From Mermis nigrescens (taxonomy: Eukaryota > Nematoda > Enoplea > Mermithida > Mermithidae), in contig JAVLUZ010000548.1 of the NCBI GenBank assembly GCA_036768485.1, positions 310,001 to 374,000 of the forward strand: 64,000 nt of DNA. The letters are read 5' to 3'. The notes beneath the pieces are model-generated. The model saw nothing but the letters and a program-made list of their open reading frames with translations. It was not told the DNA's origin and ran no database searches. Both the position numbers and the translations under genes were made by a program. How positions within the stretch are numbered: the first letter of the stretch is position 1; the number at the start of each line of letters is the position of its first letter. This document shows, piece after piece, positions 21,946-33,534 of this stretch.

Positions 21946-24065
21946 TTTATCAGATGGAATTTCGACTATCCAATTAGACATTAAAACAAAGTTCAACTAC
22001 AAAAGGATTCCTATCTAAAAAAATACATATTTTTTCGGTATCATTTAAGTCAAAATCACCTTAAAATTCAAAAACAATAAAATTCCTGCTATAAGACCTG
22101 GCGCTTAAGTGGTGTGATAGCTACATATAGGGGTTGGGAGTGGCCCCTAGAATCTGGTGCTATTTCGCCCTATTAGAGCCCTCGTTGTAAAGATTTATTG
22201 TAGATGGCCACAATTTTTTTGAAAAATCTTGTTATGAAAAGTTTTTAAAAAGTCTCAGGAAAGTCTTGTGAAGTTTTAAATTTTTTTGTAGAGTTTCAAA
22301 ATAATTTTGTAAAATTCTGTCTCGTTTTCTTCTTCGGCTGTAACGGCAAATTAGGCGGCACTCGCGAGTTAGACTTCGAAATTTTGTGTGAAATCTTGTT
22401 GAAAGTTTGAAAAGTTTCAGAAAAGTCTTGTAAAGTTTTGAAGTAGGCTTGTAAAGTTACAAAATTTGGCTAGATTGCCACTAAATTTTTGTAAAGTCTT
22501 ATAAAAAAGTTTGTGAAATTTCAGAATATTTCGTAAAATTGAGAATCAGTTTTGTTAAATTCTATGCGACTTTCACATGCTTTGAGACAGAAGTTTTTCA
22601 AAAACATAAGCTTCTTGATGCAACCATGCGTGGTCAGCACCAAAATTCTGAGGAGGGGTCAAAGTGGTGTAAATGGACAAAAATAGCTCTAAAAATAGCT
22701 AAAATTAGCATTTTGGAGGGGTCTGTGGGGAGTATTTTAAATTCTTGAGGGGTCATAACCAGACATGCACGTGGGTGGGATTGGGGGGTCCTGACCAACC
22801 CCCAGAATAGGAAAATGAAACATTTCGCCGGGAAAATAAGGCAAAATGAAGGCCACAAACGGGTAAAAATTGAAAATTTGCTTCAAAAGTGCTCCAAATT
22901 GACTAGAAACTGTGTAATAACGTACTTTTAGCGCTATTTTGGCGTTTATGCCAATTTTTCAGGTCATTTTAGCCAAAAAGCTCGGTTTTGGACCCCCGAC
23001 CCCCAGACCGACTGATCGCCCCAGATCGGCCATGCTGAGCATCTATGTTCAGGACCCCCAAAGACCCCACGCCCATGTGTGGCTGGGCGTATATACAAGC
23101 GAAGCAGGGATTACCATATTAATATGTGAAGCGGAAAGTTTTACCGACAGTTCCATAAGACATTTAGACATAGTTCAACTAAAAACGGATTCTCCAGCTA
23201 AGAAAAGCATCATTTTTGATACATTTCAGTCAAAAATCACCTTAAAATTCAAAAACAATGAAAACTCCTGCTATATCTGTAAGACCCTGGGCATTTGAAT
23301 GGTGTGACAGCTACACATAGGAGTATAGAGGGGGCCCTAGAATCTAGCGAACCTGCACTATTTTTTGGCTATTCTGCCTCTTTGAAGCCTACCCCCCTCG
23401 CTGCCTTTATGTTATCACCGCCTGATTGTAGAAATTTGTCGTGAAGTTCAAAAATTAAGCTATATTGCCGCAACATTTTTTGTAAAATCTTATGAAAAGT
23501 TTGTAAAGTTTCAGGGAAATCTTGTAAAGTTTCAAAATTTTCTGTAAAGTTTCGAAATAATTTTTGTAAAATAAAAATAAAAATCTTGTAAAGTTTCAAA
23601 ATTTGGTTGTTAGGCTTCAAAATTTTTGTGTAAAATCTTGTGAAAAGCTTGTGAAGTTTCAGAAAAGTCTTGTAAAGCTTTGAAGTAGGCTTGTAAAGTT
23701 TCGAATTTATTTTGTAAAGTTTGGTAATCATTTTGTTAAATTTGAAAATGTCTACAGAGTTTCGAAATTATTTTGTAAAGTTTCGGAATCATTTTGAAAA
23801 GTTTGGAAATTATTTTGTAAAGTTTAGAAACTTTTTTACGTGCTTAAGCATAGGAATCTTGTAAAGTTTAGGAATTTTTTTGTAAAATTTGAAAATTATT
23901 TTGTAACCTTTGGAAATTATTTTTAAAATCTTTTGAAAAGTCTTGTAAGATTCAAAATTTTCTTGCACTTTAGGATATAAATATTAATAATTGTTTGAGT
24001 TTATAAAGCATGGAGATCATAAAGCAGTATTAGACGGAGGCGGGCAGGCTAGCCTCTTTTTCAGG
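21946..24065. repeat. Tandem duplication of polymerase 3' end with TTGTAAAGTTT repeats
   Basis: Two diverged copies of one segment: the polymerase C-terminal coding end plus its downstream sequence (from about 21690 and again from about 23085, sharing AAGCAGGGATTACC, CACCTTAAAATTCAAAAACAAT and GGCCCCTAGAATCT). Each is followed by an array of imperfect ~20-base units around TTGTAAAGTTTCAAAA (22190-22570 and 23420-23970). A G-rich insertion related to the M1 repeats occupies roughly 22620-23085. ACGTGCTTAAGCATAGG lies in the second array at 23837. No intact gene. Confidence 0.6.
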
Positions 24066-24066
24066 T

Positions 24067-25060
24067 ATCAACAAATTGCAGAAGGTTCTTAAAAATAGGA
24101 AAGGAATACCGGCTGACACGGTGAGAAAATTCCTGAAAAATCAGTTTACTTATCAGCTACATAAAGCAGTTTTGAAACGTTTTTCAAGACGCTCTATAAT
24201 TGTTTCTGGGCCAAATATCATGTGGGATGTTGATCATTTAGATTTAAAGGAATTTAAAGGTAAAGACTATAGAAATCATTAAATCTTTATGGCGGTTGAT
24301 GTCTTTTCACAAAAGGCATATGGTGAGGCAATAACTAATAAGAGTGCTGATGCAACTGCTACAGTGTTTGAAAAGATATTAAATGATGCAAAACCACAAT
24401 CCATCAGGAGCGATCATGGCAATGAATTCAAAGGTGCCTTCAATAATTTATTAAAAGCTCATTCTGTCACGCATATATTGACAAGCAACCCAGAAATTGA
24501 AGCTAATTTTGTTGAACGGTTTCATAGGACATTTCGTGAAAAGCTTATGCGGTATATGACTTATTATTTTGATGGAAACTGGACTAGAGTATTTAAAAGT
24601 ATTCGCAATAGTTATAATAATACTCCTCGTTTAAGTTTAAACAACCTGGCCCCTAATGATGTAGATTCAGAGCACACTGGTAAATTATTAGAATTTATGT
24701 TAAAAAGACAGAAAAAATATAAAAATGAACGAATATTTAATGTTGGAGAAATTGTTAGAATAACTTCTTTGAAAGGAAATTTCGCAAAAGCTAGTAAGCA
24801 TACATTCACAGATGAATTCTTCAAAATCAATAGCAAATCTCAATGTATACCAAAAGATATAAGCTGGAAGATATGTTAGGCGAACCTATAACTGGTGCTT
24901 TTTATGCCGAAGAACTACAATTGGCCGAGCCAGAAGCTGAAAAGCACAAGAGAGTCAAAAAAGCTATAAATATCAATAAATCACAGTATAAAGTAAGATT
25001 TAAAAATTGGCCAGCAAAATTTGATAGGATTTTATCGAGAAAAGAATTAAGATTTTACGA
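24067..25060 (+). pseudogene. Polinton integrase relic, element 2
   Basis: Coding pieces of an rve integrase: an N-terminal part (24076-24282) ending in DHLDLKEFKGKD, an in-frame stop at about 24280, a core (24289-24830) with MAVDVFSQKAYGEA, IRSDHGNEFKGAF and NFVERFHRTFREK (catalytic Asp and Glu retained), then a frameshift near 24840. The C-terminal region has GAFYAEELQLAEPE and a chromodomain-like end (YKVRFKNWPAKFDRI). It is clearly diverged from the two chromodomain integrases at 3014 and 56818. Non-functional as written. Confidence 0.85.
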
Positions 25061-25074
25061 ACAGCCTAAAAAAA

Positions 25075-25439
25075 TGGCTTTAATAAGGCTGAAACGAAAT
25101 TTGGCTTTTCTTCATTTATTAAGCACCGTGAGACAGCCACAAAGAGATGCACTGATAATTACGGCAACTAAGGACCAAATATTATGCATATGCGATTGCG
25201 CAAACAATTTTTTGAATGGCAATTTTCCACTCTCTGACAAAGCGGTAGACAAACTTAGGCGATATCAGAATCAAATGAGATGCTTAGCTAGCAACAAAAA
25301 GGCAGCATCTAAAGAAAAAAGAGACGTTATCTTACAGAATGGTGGATTCTTACCTATTTTACTAGCTCCGATTCTTTCTATAGCCGGCACTTTACTAGCA
25401 GATGCAATCATGGGTAAAAAGGATGCAGAGAATGTTTAA
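25075..25439 (+). CDS. GGFLP protein, element 2 copy
   Basis: About 121 aa from the Met at 25075 (MALIRLKRNLAFLHLL). The frame continues unbroken from integrase sequence upstream, so the Met was chosen by alignment with the copy at 59710. The match is strong: VRQPQRDALI, CDCANNFLNGNFPLS, KLRRYQ-QMR and the NGGFLPILLAPILSIAGTLL ending. CTATAAATATCA at about 24965 lies about 100 bases upstream. It is the only intact ORF of this relic. Virion-associated role is inferred as for the other copies. Confidence 0.7.
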
Positions 25440-25681
25440 ATTTAATGAGTAAAACAAAAAAATCAGGGTTAGGTACCAGTTCACAAAAAAATTTTTTTGT
25501 TCAAGTTCGGGCCTGCACACGTACCCCAAATTTAGTGATCGAAATTTGCCCAAAAAATCTGTCCATATTCGCAGAACAACCTGGCGCAAAGCGCCAGTAA
25601 CATTTTCTCTATCCAATATTTTTGACTAAAGGGTCGGGCCTTGACCCTTTTTTGGGGGCTTCTCCCTCCCTGTGACTGCGT
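25440..25681. other. Non-coding between GGFLP gene and right inverted repeat
   Basis: No gene seen. It contains GGCGCAAAGCGCC, a short palindrome at about 25582. A duplicated GGGTCGGGCC/GACCC phrase lies next to the inverted repeat. Confidence 0.3.
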
Positions 25682-25813
25682 ATCCCTTCTAACGGGGGTA
25701 GCTCCGGGCGGACCCCCGTGGACCCCTGAGCTGACTTGGCTTGAACGGGCTTCGCCTATGTTTTGTGTGTGGCGGACCCCCGAAATGCGCTTGCGACCCC
25801 CCTCTATACTACT
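25682..25813 (-). repeat. Right terminal inverted repeat of element 2
   Basis: Reverse complement of 17000-17119 with about 12 extra bases near its inner end. The outer tip is CTATACTACT. Immediately outside is AATGG, so TAATGG (counting the last T) may be the partner of TGATGG on the left. Confidence 0.85.
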
Positions 25814-26052
25814 AATGGTTTTGAATTAAATTCCTTTAAATTTCCAGGAGATATTAAATGCAGAAACAGAGGATGGCTGTTGGTCTAGCGTTTCAGAAAC
25901 TATGCCTTTAGATAAAAAAACCGACGTTCGTGCAAACTGTTCGTTTTCTAAAATAACATTGTATGCCAAGACTTTTATTTTCCAAGTTTTCGGCTAAAAT
26001 ACAATACACTTTTTTCACAGATATGGGGTGACCCGATCTTCTCGTCCCACAC

Positions 26053-26336
26053 ACACCTGGGCGTGGGGGGTGTTGGGGGTATACACCTCCCCCCAGAAAT
26101 CAAAATACCCCCCCCCAGAAACCAAAATACCCCCCCCAGAAATCAAAATACCCCCAGAATTCAATTTTTGAAATTTTTTTTCGTTTTTTTTCACAATTTT
26201 TTGATGCCAATGGATAGTGATCGATGAGAAACGTCGAAGAATGGTGTTTTTATCGCCATACCACCATTTTTAAGGCCATTTTTTGACCTTCAAAAAATCT
26301 TGCAACCCCCCAGAATTTTCTTGCTGCCCACATATG
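26053..26336 (-). mobile_element. M1 MITE, minus orientation
   Basis: Reverse-complement copy of the M1 element: ACACCTGGGCGTGG at the left tip and GCCCACATATG at the right, with the repeated CCCCCAGAAATCAAAATA interior. GTCCCACAC (26044-26052) and GTCCAACAT (26337-26345) are an imperfect 9-base flanking repeat, consistent with an aged target duplication. Confidence 0.7.
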
Positions 26337-26507
26337 GTCCAACATATAGAATTAACATTTGTTGATTTTTCAGCTGAGGCAGGTGGAAACACTGAGAATA
26401 AGGATAATATGATAAAGAAAGAAAAACTATATACAGGCGCCATAAATTTATAATTATATTTCCTCATTTCTAAACTGTACATTTTGGGATAAATTTACAA
26501 AACTGAC

Positions 26508-27165
26508 TTAACAGTAGAATGTGGTGAATTGCGGCATCCCAGGTGCGTACACTGCGATTCTCCGGGATTCCCCAAAATAACTTTTAGATTCACAAAAATT
26601 CGTACCACCTTCACGATTACCACCATCAAAATTATCAGGATTACTATCGAAACCTTTACTAATAGGTTCGGACCGCATGCAAAACATAGTCATCGTGGAG
26701 GGAATAACCATCTGTTTGGAATAAGCCTGAAAAAATTCTGGATCATCACAAATCAGTGGCTTAAAATTTAGGTTGTAACTTTCTGTTTCCGAGCGATAAG
26801 ACAATAGATTTTTATTTTCATCGGACATTGATTCATACTTACCCGAATTCCCCTCATCATCCGCATGGCTCGTGGTCGCTAATTGCACTCTCGCCCTCCC
26901 GTCTTCACAGGGTCTGTAAGTCAGTGGATCTTCTTGATTTCTGCTATTATCACGGAACTGGTTTTGATTATTTGAACGAAAATGGTCGAAATTTAGGTTA
27001 TCATTCTGCAGAGAATTGTTGCGTGAAAAGTTTTGAGACCTGTTTCGATCCATTTGACCCATCAAAAAATTTTGAGGCCTATTTTCATCGAGTTGACCGA
27101 TCCTTCTCCTACAGACAGCCTGAACATGTCCTGTTGTACCGCAAAAATGATGTATTATAACCCCG
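26508..27165 (-). pseudogene. Retrotransposon gag C-terminal fragment
   Basis: On the minus strand a zinc-knuckle-like HHFCGTTGHVQAVCRRR (about 27150-27100) retains C-x4-H-x4-C but has His where the first Cys is expected. An Asn/Arg/Gln-rich stretch follows (MDRNRSQNFSRNNSLQNDNL), then an acidic, unassigned region to 26508. The frame is lost once near 27065. This is the layout of a gag 3' end entering the protease region. It is a different family from the gag at 10783-13546 and has no LTR nearby. Confidence 0.55.
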
Positions 27166-27399
27166 TCAGGACTCGAGACGCCATTCGTGATCTTATTTGA
27201 TATCCAATACTGATACCAAACATTCCTGTCCTACTATCCTGACGCTGTCGATAATATGGAATTTGCGGTTTTTCAAATTTCTACAAATTATCACGATCAT
27301 TAGGATTATTTGAGAATGTAAACCGGTTAGATTGCCTATTAACAGATAATCCTAGCGTTTGTTGATTATTTAACCTTAATTTAGGGGTTGATGTATATG

Positions 27400-27880
27400 A
27401 GTAGTATAGCGTGCCACCCTAGCATGCATATCTTATAACATTGTAGTGTTATAAAATGGGCAGATCTGCTCCCTGGCCCAAACTCGAGGTATCACTTGGG
27501 AGCAAATGGGTTGGGGACCTGCCCGGACCTACCCGTAAGCCTAAGGAGTGCCTGTGGACCACTAGCAAGGCTAGCGGGTACTAAAAGGGGTTCCTCCGCA
27601 TTTTGTCGATTTTTTTACAGTAACAGCTGGTTCCGGAAACAACTTGTACCAAAACAAAGGCAATATAAGTTATGGGTGAGGGGAAGGTAGTATTGTTGTA
27701 TTTTTTGAGGGGTATGTTAGCGTAAAGTGGAACTAGTGTGAAGTGTAAAGTAGTGTAAGGCAAGCTTAGTTTTTCCTAATTTTTAACCAATTTAAAAATG
27801 TTTATTATTCACATTATATACATGAATGAATCAGCTTTGATACCTTAATTTTTTCTTACAGTAACAGTTGGTTCCGAAAC
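27400..27880. other. Terminal-like region of a third Polinton relic
   Basis: AGTAGTATAG at 27400 repeats the outer decamer of element 2. The following 350 bases (CTGCCCGGACC, AAGCCTAAGGAGTGCCTGTGGAC) resemble the 54.3-54.7 kb region at the left of element B. I see no gene. Confidence 0.4.
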
Positions 27881-27905
27881 AACTTGTTCCGAATTAACAT
27901 TGTCA

Positions 27906-27927
27906 GTGTGTGTGTGTGTGTGTATGT

Positions 27928-27984
<57 letters not shown>

Positions 27985-27993
27985 CGTTGGGGG
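27906..27993. repeat. TG dinucleotide microsatellite
   Basis: About 80 bases of nearly pure TG repeat with a few TATG or TTTG interruptions. Frames running through it on both strands are artefacts. Confidence 0.95.
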
Positions 27994-28104
27994 TAGCAGT
28001 CCCTGTGGGAGTCCACAAGCGCCACTGAGTACACAAGCGCCACCAAGTTCCGCTAGCGCCACTGTGTTCACTATAGCCATTATAGCAATTTTAGTATGGG
28101 GTTC

Positions 28105-28494
28105 ATTATAGTTACGAAAGTAATCAGCTATTTCGTCATCAGAGCATTGTGATTATTATCTACGCGCAAATTAATTATTTTGATGGCCCTTGGCTCTTCA
28201 TAAAACAAAATATTGTCCGAGTAAACTTTAATTTGGTAATCAGGTAACAGAACGTTTTGAATTTTTTTAACAGCATCAAGACCATATTTTTCTGTATCAG
28301 TGTTAAAATCAGCTGTGCATTAGATCTAAAGCTAGCCGTTTTTGCAGAGTACATCGGCTGTTATCTCCTTTCCTAATAGACTCCCATTTAAGGCTATTGT
28401 CCAGCTTTGCTATTCGTGTAACAACAGCTCGGGGTAGCGATAAATTATCATTTGATGCAATTTTAATGATGTTAATAAATAGATAGACTGTCAT
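28105..28494 (-). pseudogene. Unassigned Polinton-side ORF, divergent from the integrase relic
   Basis: The minus-strand frame begins MTVYLFINIIKIASNDNLSLP at 28494, loses frame around 28310, and continues with ADFNTDTEKYGLDAVKKIQN and a DYQIKVYSDNILFYEE segment to about 28150. No family recognised. It starts only 16 bases from the integrase relic start, so the two were divergently transcribed. Confidence 0.35.
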
Positions 28495-28509
28495 AAAATG
28501 AAATAAAAA

Positions 28510-29105
28510 ATGGAAAAAGTGTTAGAGCGAATATATTATGACCTCGAAACGGGCTATAGTAGCGTGGTACAGCAATATGAGAGGGCTAAAACAGTAAAGC
28601 CAAAAATAGACCGGTCCTACGTGAAAGAATGGTTGGAAACGCAGCCCACCTACACATAACACAAACCCGCCCTCAAGCGATATTATCGAAATAAAGTGTT
28701 AGTAAGGAGCATTGATGAGCAATGGCAAGCTGATATTGTAGATTTGCAGTCTTTAAGCAAGTTTAACGATGATTTCAAGTATCTCTTGAATTGCATAAAC
28801 ATTTTTCAAAGTATGCATGGTCTGTTCCTCTAAAATCCAAAAGTTCAAAAGATGTTCTGACCGCTTTTCAAAGCATTTTTCATTCATCAAATCGAAAACC
28901 GTACAAGCTTCAAACAGATGCAGGGACCAAATCTACAAACAAGGAGTTCCAGAAATTTCTAAAATCTGAATCTATCAATTTTTTCACAACCAGAAGCGAA
29001 ACAAAAGCTAGCAAAGTTGAATGTTTTAATTGCACGCTTAAAGAACGTATGTGGCGGTACTTCACCAGAAGCAATTCGTATAAATATATAAATATATTGA
29101 CGTAA
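28510..29105 (+). pseudogene. Truncated Polinton integrase relic (third copy)
   Basis: Very similar to the integrase at 56818-57878. It starts with MEKVLERIYYD, has a stop at about 28657 (TYT then TAA), a frame break near 28800 and then continues (YAWSVPLKSKSSKD, YKLQTDAG, FFTTRSETKAS, LKERMWRYFTRSN). The Glu of the catalytic ERFN is still readable but degraded to ECFN. Coding similarity ends abruptly at 29105 in repeat sequence, before the SH3-like region and chromodomain. Confidence 0.85.
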
Positions 29106-29750
29106 GTAGTAAGGCCGGACCCTTCATCACCCCTGTACTTAGGCATAGCACGTGCTTAAGCATAGAGACTCCAATTTGGACCACGCACGCTCTTAGTACA
29201 CTTGCACTCAGATGCTTAAATTGCCGTATTTTTGACCATACTACTACACAAAGGCGCTAAGCTTCGAACTCGAGCATTCTATTGTTGCACTGGTCGGTGA
29301 CCCTGGACGAATTCATAACTTTCTTGCTTTGGTGCGAAGCGCCAAACTTTTAATGCACAGTCGGTTATCCTGGACAGGCGGAACCAATTATTTTAATTTG
29401 CATAAGTAAGCATCCCCTTTCACGGCCCATTATAATTTTAGTTCAGATCATCAGCTCAATACACGTTGAAACATTGGCCCGAATTGCCGAACTCGAGCAT
29501 GCTATTTTAAGCTTGACAAAAATCGCCAAATTTTTTACCATACACAAAAGTACAGGCGCGAATTGCTGAACTCGAGCATTCTATTTTAAGCATGGCATGA
29601 AGCGCCGAATTATGGACCATACTACTACACTTTAAAGCACAAAAGTATTGGCAAAAACAGCCGAACTCGAGCGTTCTATTTTAAGCAAGGCATGAATCGC
29701 CGAATTTTGGGCCATACTACTACACAATAAAGTATAGGCGCAAAGCACTG
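29106..29750. repeat. Tandemly iterated GCGCCGAA/ATACTACTACAC repeats
   Basis: No gene. Several diverged units share ACTCGAGCATTCTATTTTAAGC, GCGCCAAATTTTGGACCATACTACTACAC and GGCGCGAATTGC. Parts recur inverted at 34500-34800. It starts with CACGTGCTTAAGCATAGAGACTCC at 29144. Confidence 0.5.
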
Positions 29751-30354
29751 AACTTACTTCTTACCCTCCAGCAATGCCTAAGGCGCATGCACTCAAGCAC
29801 TTCCTCAGCCGCTTGAATCGCCGAATTTCGCACCATACACGAAAGTATAGGCGCAAAGCGCCAAACTACTCAAAGTCGTTTATCCATGACGAGCGGAACC
29901 AATTAATTTTAATTTGCATAACTAGCGATCAAAGTCCCCCATGCTACTGCTCTAATTTTAGTTCATATCATCAACTCACTGCACATTGACTCGCAGACAA
30001 TGAGTCATCATAGGTTCTATTTTGCATGTTTTCCGAACTTTGAGACATGTAAGTGCGTGCAAAATAAATCATCATCAAAAGCGAGGCGCTAAATTTGGAC
30101 TGCAGGCTATACAACAATAATACAACACCTTAATTGATCAAAATAAGAAAAAACAAGCCAAATAAAAATTTAGAGAGAATTAGCCTTGCAGCACAACATA
30201 TAGCACATGCTCAATACAAATTACTACGCCACAATGCATTAGTACAATGCATAAAACATCATAAAATGGGCTCCTTGTAGGCACGAAGCACCAAATTTCG
30301 GGTAAAAATTATTTAGAGTAGTGTACCGATTATATTCTGAGCATTTTTATCCGA

Positions 30355-30968
30355 TTTGGATAGTCTAGCAGAGCACTGCTAGACTCTTCAACAGATGTGA
30401 CAACTTCATTATTGTCTTCTCGTTTCATCTGCTCATCCTCAAATAGATCGGCATTTTTGCGAATCAATTTTTTGAACATGTATTTTCGACTAGCTCAACC
30501 TGTCTCATCAGCTTCATTTTTTCCAAATTTTAATGTAAATTGGTAAAAATTATTAGCGTTTTCTAGTTCTTCCCTTAATTCGCTTTTATCTAGAGCATCT
30601 AGGAGTGAGTCATAAAGATCAAAGAGATTATGGATTTTATCAACAAAACTGCTGTAAAATGGTTCGGTTTGGAGGTCTTGTATACTGTTCGGAAAATCTT
30701 AAAAATCTGAAAGCACGACTTTCACTGAAAAGCCCCAAAACGGGTTAGTCCACCAACTTTCGATTACAGTCTGATTTGAGCTGCTTCCAGACACATCTGA
30801 AGAATCCTTATTGTTACCGCCTCCACTACTATCATCATCCGTCATTTGTTCAGACTCTGATGTATCATTCCTCATATCTGATATCCCATGCATGAGGTAT
30901 TTGTATCTTTTTAAAGTAAAATTATTAAGTAATTGCTTATCGCAGATTTCACTGATTTTATTCATTTT
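30355..30968 (-). pseudogene. C2H2 zinc-finger protein, broken left-arm copy
   Basis: Inverted homologue of 33535-34172. It begins NKISEICDKQLLNNFTLKRY, where the fourth-position His of the finger is Tyr, continues through the acidic Ser-rich stretch (SESEQMTDDDSSGG) and NPFWGFSVKVVLSDF, then stops at about 30699. The remainder is readable in another frame to 30355. Less intact than its twin. Confidence 0.65.
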
Positions 30969-33165
30969 GTCAACTATTCAAGATGTTGCATTCCTTATAT
31001 AAACTTTATTGCACATGTGATTCGCGTTTACATCACATTCTTGACGTAGAAGCTCACATTCTTCACAATATTGGTCACTACCGTCACTTCATTCAATTCA
31101 ATAGCCTAGCATGCGTTTTCTTGATATGCAGAACGTAAAGCCTGGTTCTGAAATGAAAATTATCATTGACAAAGTGCTGCTATTTTGGACAATATCTCCA
31201 AGCATCTCAATTTTTGTCGGTAATATCATCAATAATAATACAACCTCACGCAGTTTGCTGGTCAGTTTTTAGCTGATGCAACTACAAATAGGTGATTTTT
31301 ATGAAGCGCGCATAAGATATGCCCAATTGAGATTTTCGGCGTAATGTGGCGATGTGATGGTTTTTGTGCAGAATGTGATGATTTTGTGCACCTCATATTT
31401 TGCAGAAAAATCTCATATTCGAATTGTGCACCTCACATTCTGCACAAAAACGATCACATCGTCACATTCCGCTGAAAATGTGTACCAGGAGGTTCATACC
31501 TTCTCACCCTTGGCGACTGATAAATTAAAAGCAAACGCGCCCAATTTTCAGCGGAATGTGGCGATGTGATGGCTTTTGTGCAGAATGTGAGTATTTTGTG
31601 CACCTCACATATTGCAAAAATCTCACATTCCAAACTGTGCACCTCACATTCTGCCCAAAAACCATCACATCACCACATTCCGCTGAAAATTGGGCGTGTT
31701 TGCTTTTAACTTATCAGTCGCCAAGGGTGAGAAGGTATGAACCTCCTGGTACACATTTTCAGCGGAATGTGACGATGTGACGATTTTTGTGCAGAATGTG
31801 AGGTGCACAATTCGGAATGTGAGATTTTTCCGCAAAATGTGAGGTGCACAAAATCCTCACATTCTGCACAAAAACCATCACATCGCCACATTCCACTGAA
31901 AATCTCAATTGGGCATATCTTATGCACGTTTCATATAGATCACCTATTTGTAGTTGCATCAGCTAACAACTGACAGTAGTAATGCCTGGGGTCTGGCACG
32001 CAGTCTGGAACGCAGCACCTCATAGTGCACCTGCACTTTAAGTGCCCGCTTTTATAAGTAGGACGTTTTAGCTGCGAGTCAAACTAGCGCCAATGGGGGT
32101 GTATTGTCATTTTTTCAGACTCTGATGTATCATTCCTCATATCTGATATCCTGTGCATGAGGTATTTGTGTCTTTTTAAAGTGAAATTATTAATGAATTG
32201 CTTAGCAGATTTCACAGATTTTATTCATTTTGTCAATTATTCAAGATGTGGCATTCCTTAAATAAACTTTATTGCACATGTGATTCTGTGTTTACATCAC
32301 ATTCTTGACGTAGAAGCTCACATTCCTCACAATATTAGTCACTACCGTCACTTCATTCAATTCCTAAGCCTAGCATGCGTTTTCTTCATATGCAGAACGT
32401 TAAGCCTGGTTCTGAAGTGAAAATTATCGTTGATAAAGTGCTCCGATTTTTGACAACATCTCCAAGAATCTCAATTTTTGTCGGTAATATCGTCAATAAC
32501 AATACAACCTCGCGCAGAAAGGTTGTTTGCTGGTCAGTTGTTAGCTGATGCAATTACAAATAGGTGATTTTTATGAAACGCGCATAAGGTATGCCCAATC
32601 GAGATTTTCAGAAGAATGTGAGCGATGTGATGGCTTGTGCAGAATGTGAGGATTTTTCGCACCTCACATTTTGCAGAAAAATCTCACATTCCAAATTGTG
32701 CACCTGTACAAAAACCATCACATCGTCACATTCCTCTGAAAATGTGTACCAGGAGGTTCATACCTTCTCGCCCTTGGCGACTGAGAAGTTAAAAGCAAAC
32801 GCGCCCAATTTTCAAAGGAATGTGGCGATGTGATGGTTTTTGTGCAGAATGTGAGGTGCACAAAATCTTCACATTCCGCACAAAACCATCACATCGCCAC
32901 ATTCGTCTGAAAATCTCGATAGGCATACCTTATGCGCGTTTCATAAAAATAACTCTATTTGTAATTGCATCAGCTAACAACTGACCAGCAAACCACCTTT
33001 TCTGCGTGAGGTTGTATTATTATTGACGATATTACTGACAAAAGTTGAGATTCTTGGAGATGTTGTTAAAAATCGAGCACTCATCACTTCAGAACCAAGC
33101 TTAACGTTCTGCAAATGAAGAAAACGCATGATAGGCTTAGAATTGAATGAAGTAACGGTAGTGAC

Positions 33166-33420
33166 CATATGTGGGCAGCAAAAAATTTGGGGCGGGTGCA
33201 AGATTTTTTGAAAGTCAAAAAATGGCCTTAAAAATGGTGGTAGGGCAATAAAAACACCATTTTTCGACGTTTCTCATCAAGCACTATGCATTGGCATCAA
33301 AAAATTGCGAAAAAAACGAAAAAAATTTTTCAAAAATTGAATTCTGGGGGGTATTTTGATTTCTGGGGGAGTATTTTGGTTTCTGGGGGGTGCATACCCC
33401 CAAACCCCACGCCCAGGTGT
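33166..33420 (+). mobile_element. M1 MITE inserted in the right palindrome arm
   Basis: CATATGTGGGCAGC to GCCCAGGTGT, flanked by GGTAGTGAC on both sides (33157-33165, 33421-33429). The left arm preserves the uninterrupted site (reverse complement of 31070-31090), so the insertion and its 9-bp duplication can be read directly. Confidence 0.85.
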
Positions 33421-33534
33421 GGTAGTGACCAATATTGTGAAGAATGTGAGCTTCTACGTCAAGAATGTGATGTAAACGCGAATCACATGTGCAATAAAGT
33501 TTATTTAAGGAATGCCACATCTTGAATAGTTGAC

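Larger units (their letters stand above)
17000..25813 (+). mobile_element. Relic Polinton/Maverick, element 2
   Basis: An 8.8-kb unit with inverted terminal repeats, containing a broken family-B polymerase, a broken integrase and the GGFLP gene, all on the plus strand. Capsid, penton, protease and ATPase genes are absent, and the element is about half the usual Polinton size, so it is internally deleted. Tandem duplication and MITE insertions occupy 21.7-24.0 kb. Confidence 0.85.

Noticed and set aside
27845..28111. ORFs through the TG repeat on both strands
   Set aside because: Low-complexity Thr-His or Val-Cys strings produced by a microsatellite; no start context or homologue.
31354..32833. 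Several 60-80-aa ORFs in the foldback region
   Set aside because: They are translations of the GAATGTGAGGTGCAC hairpin repeats in various frames and recur on both strands.
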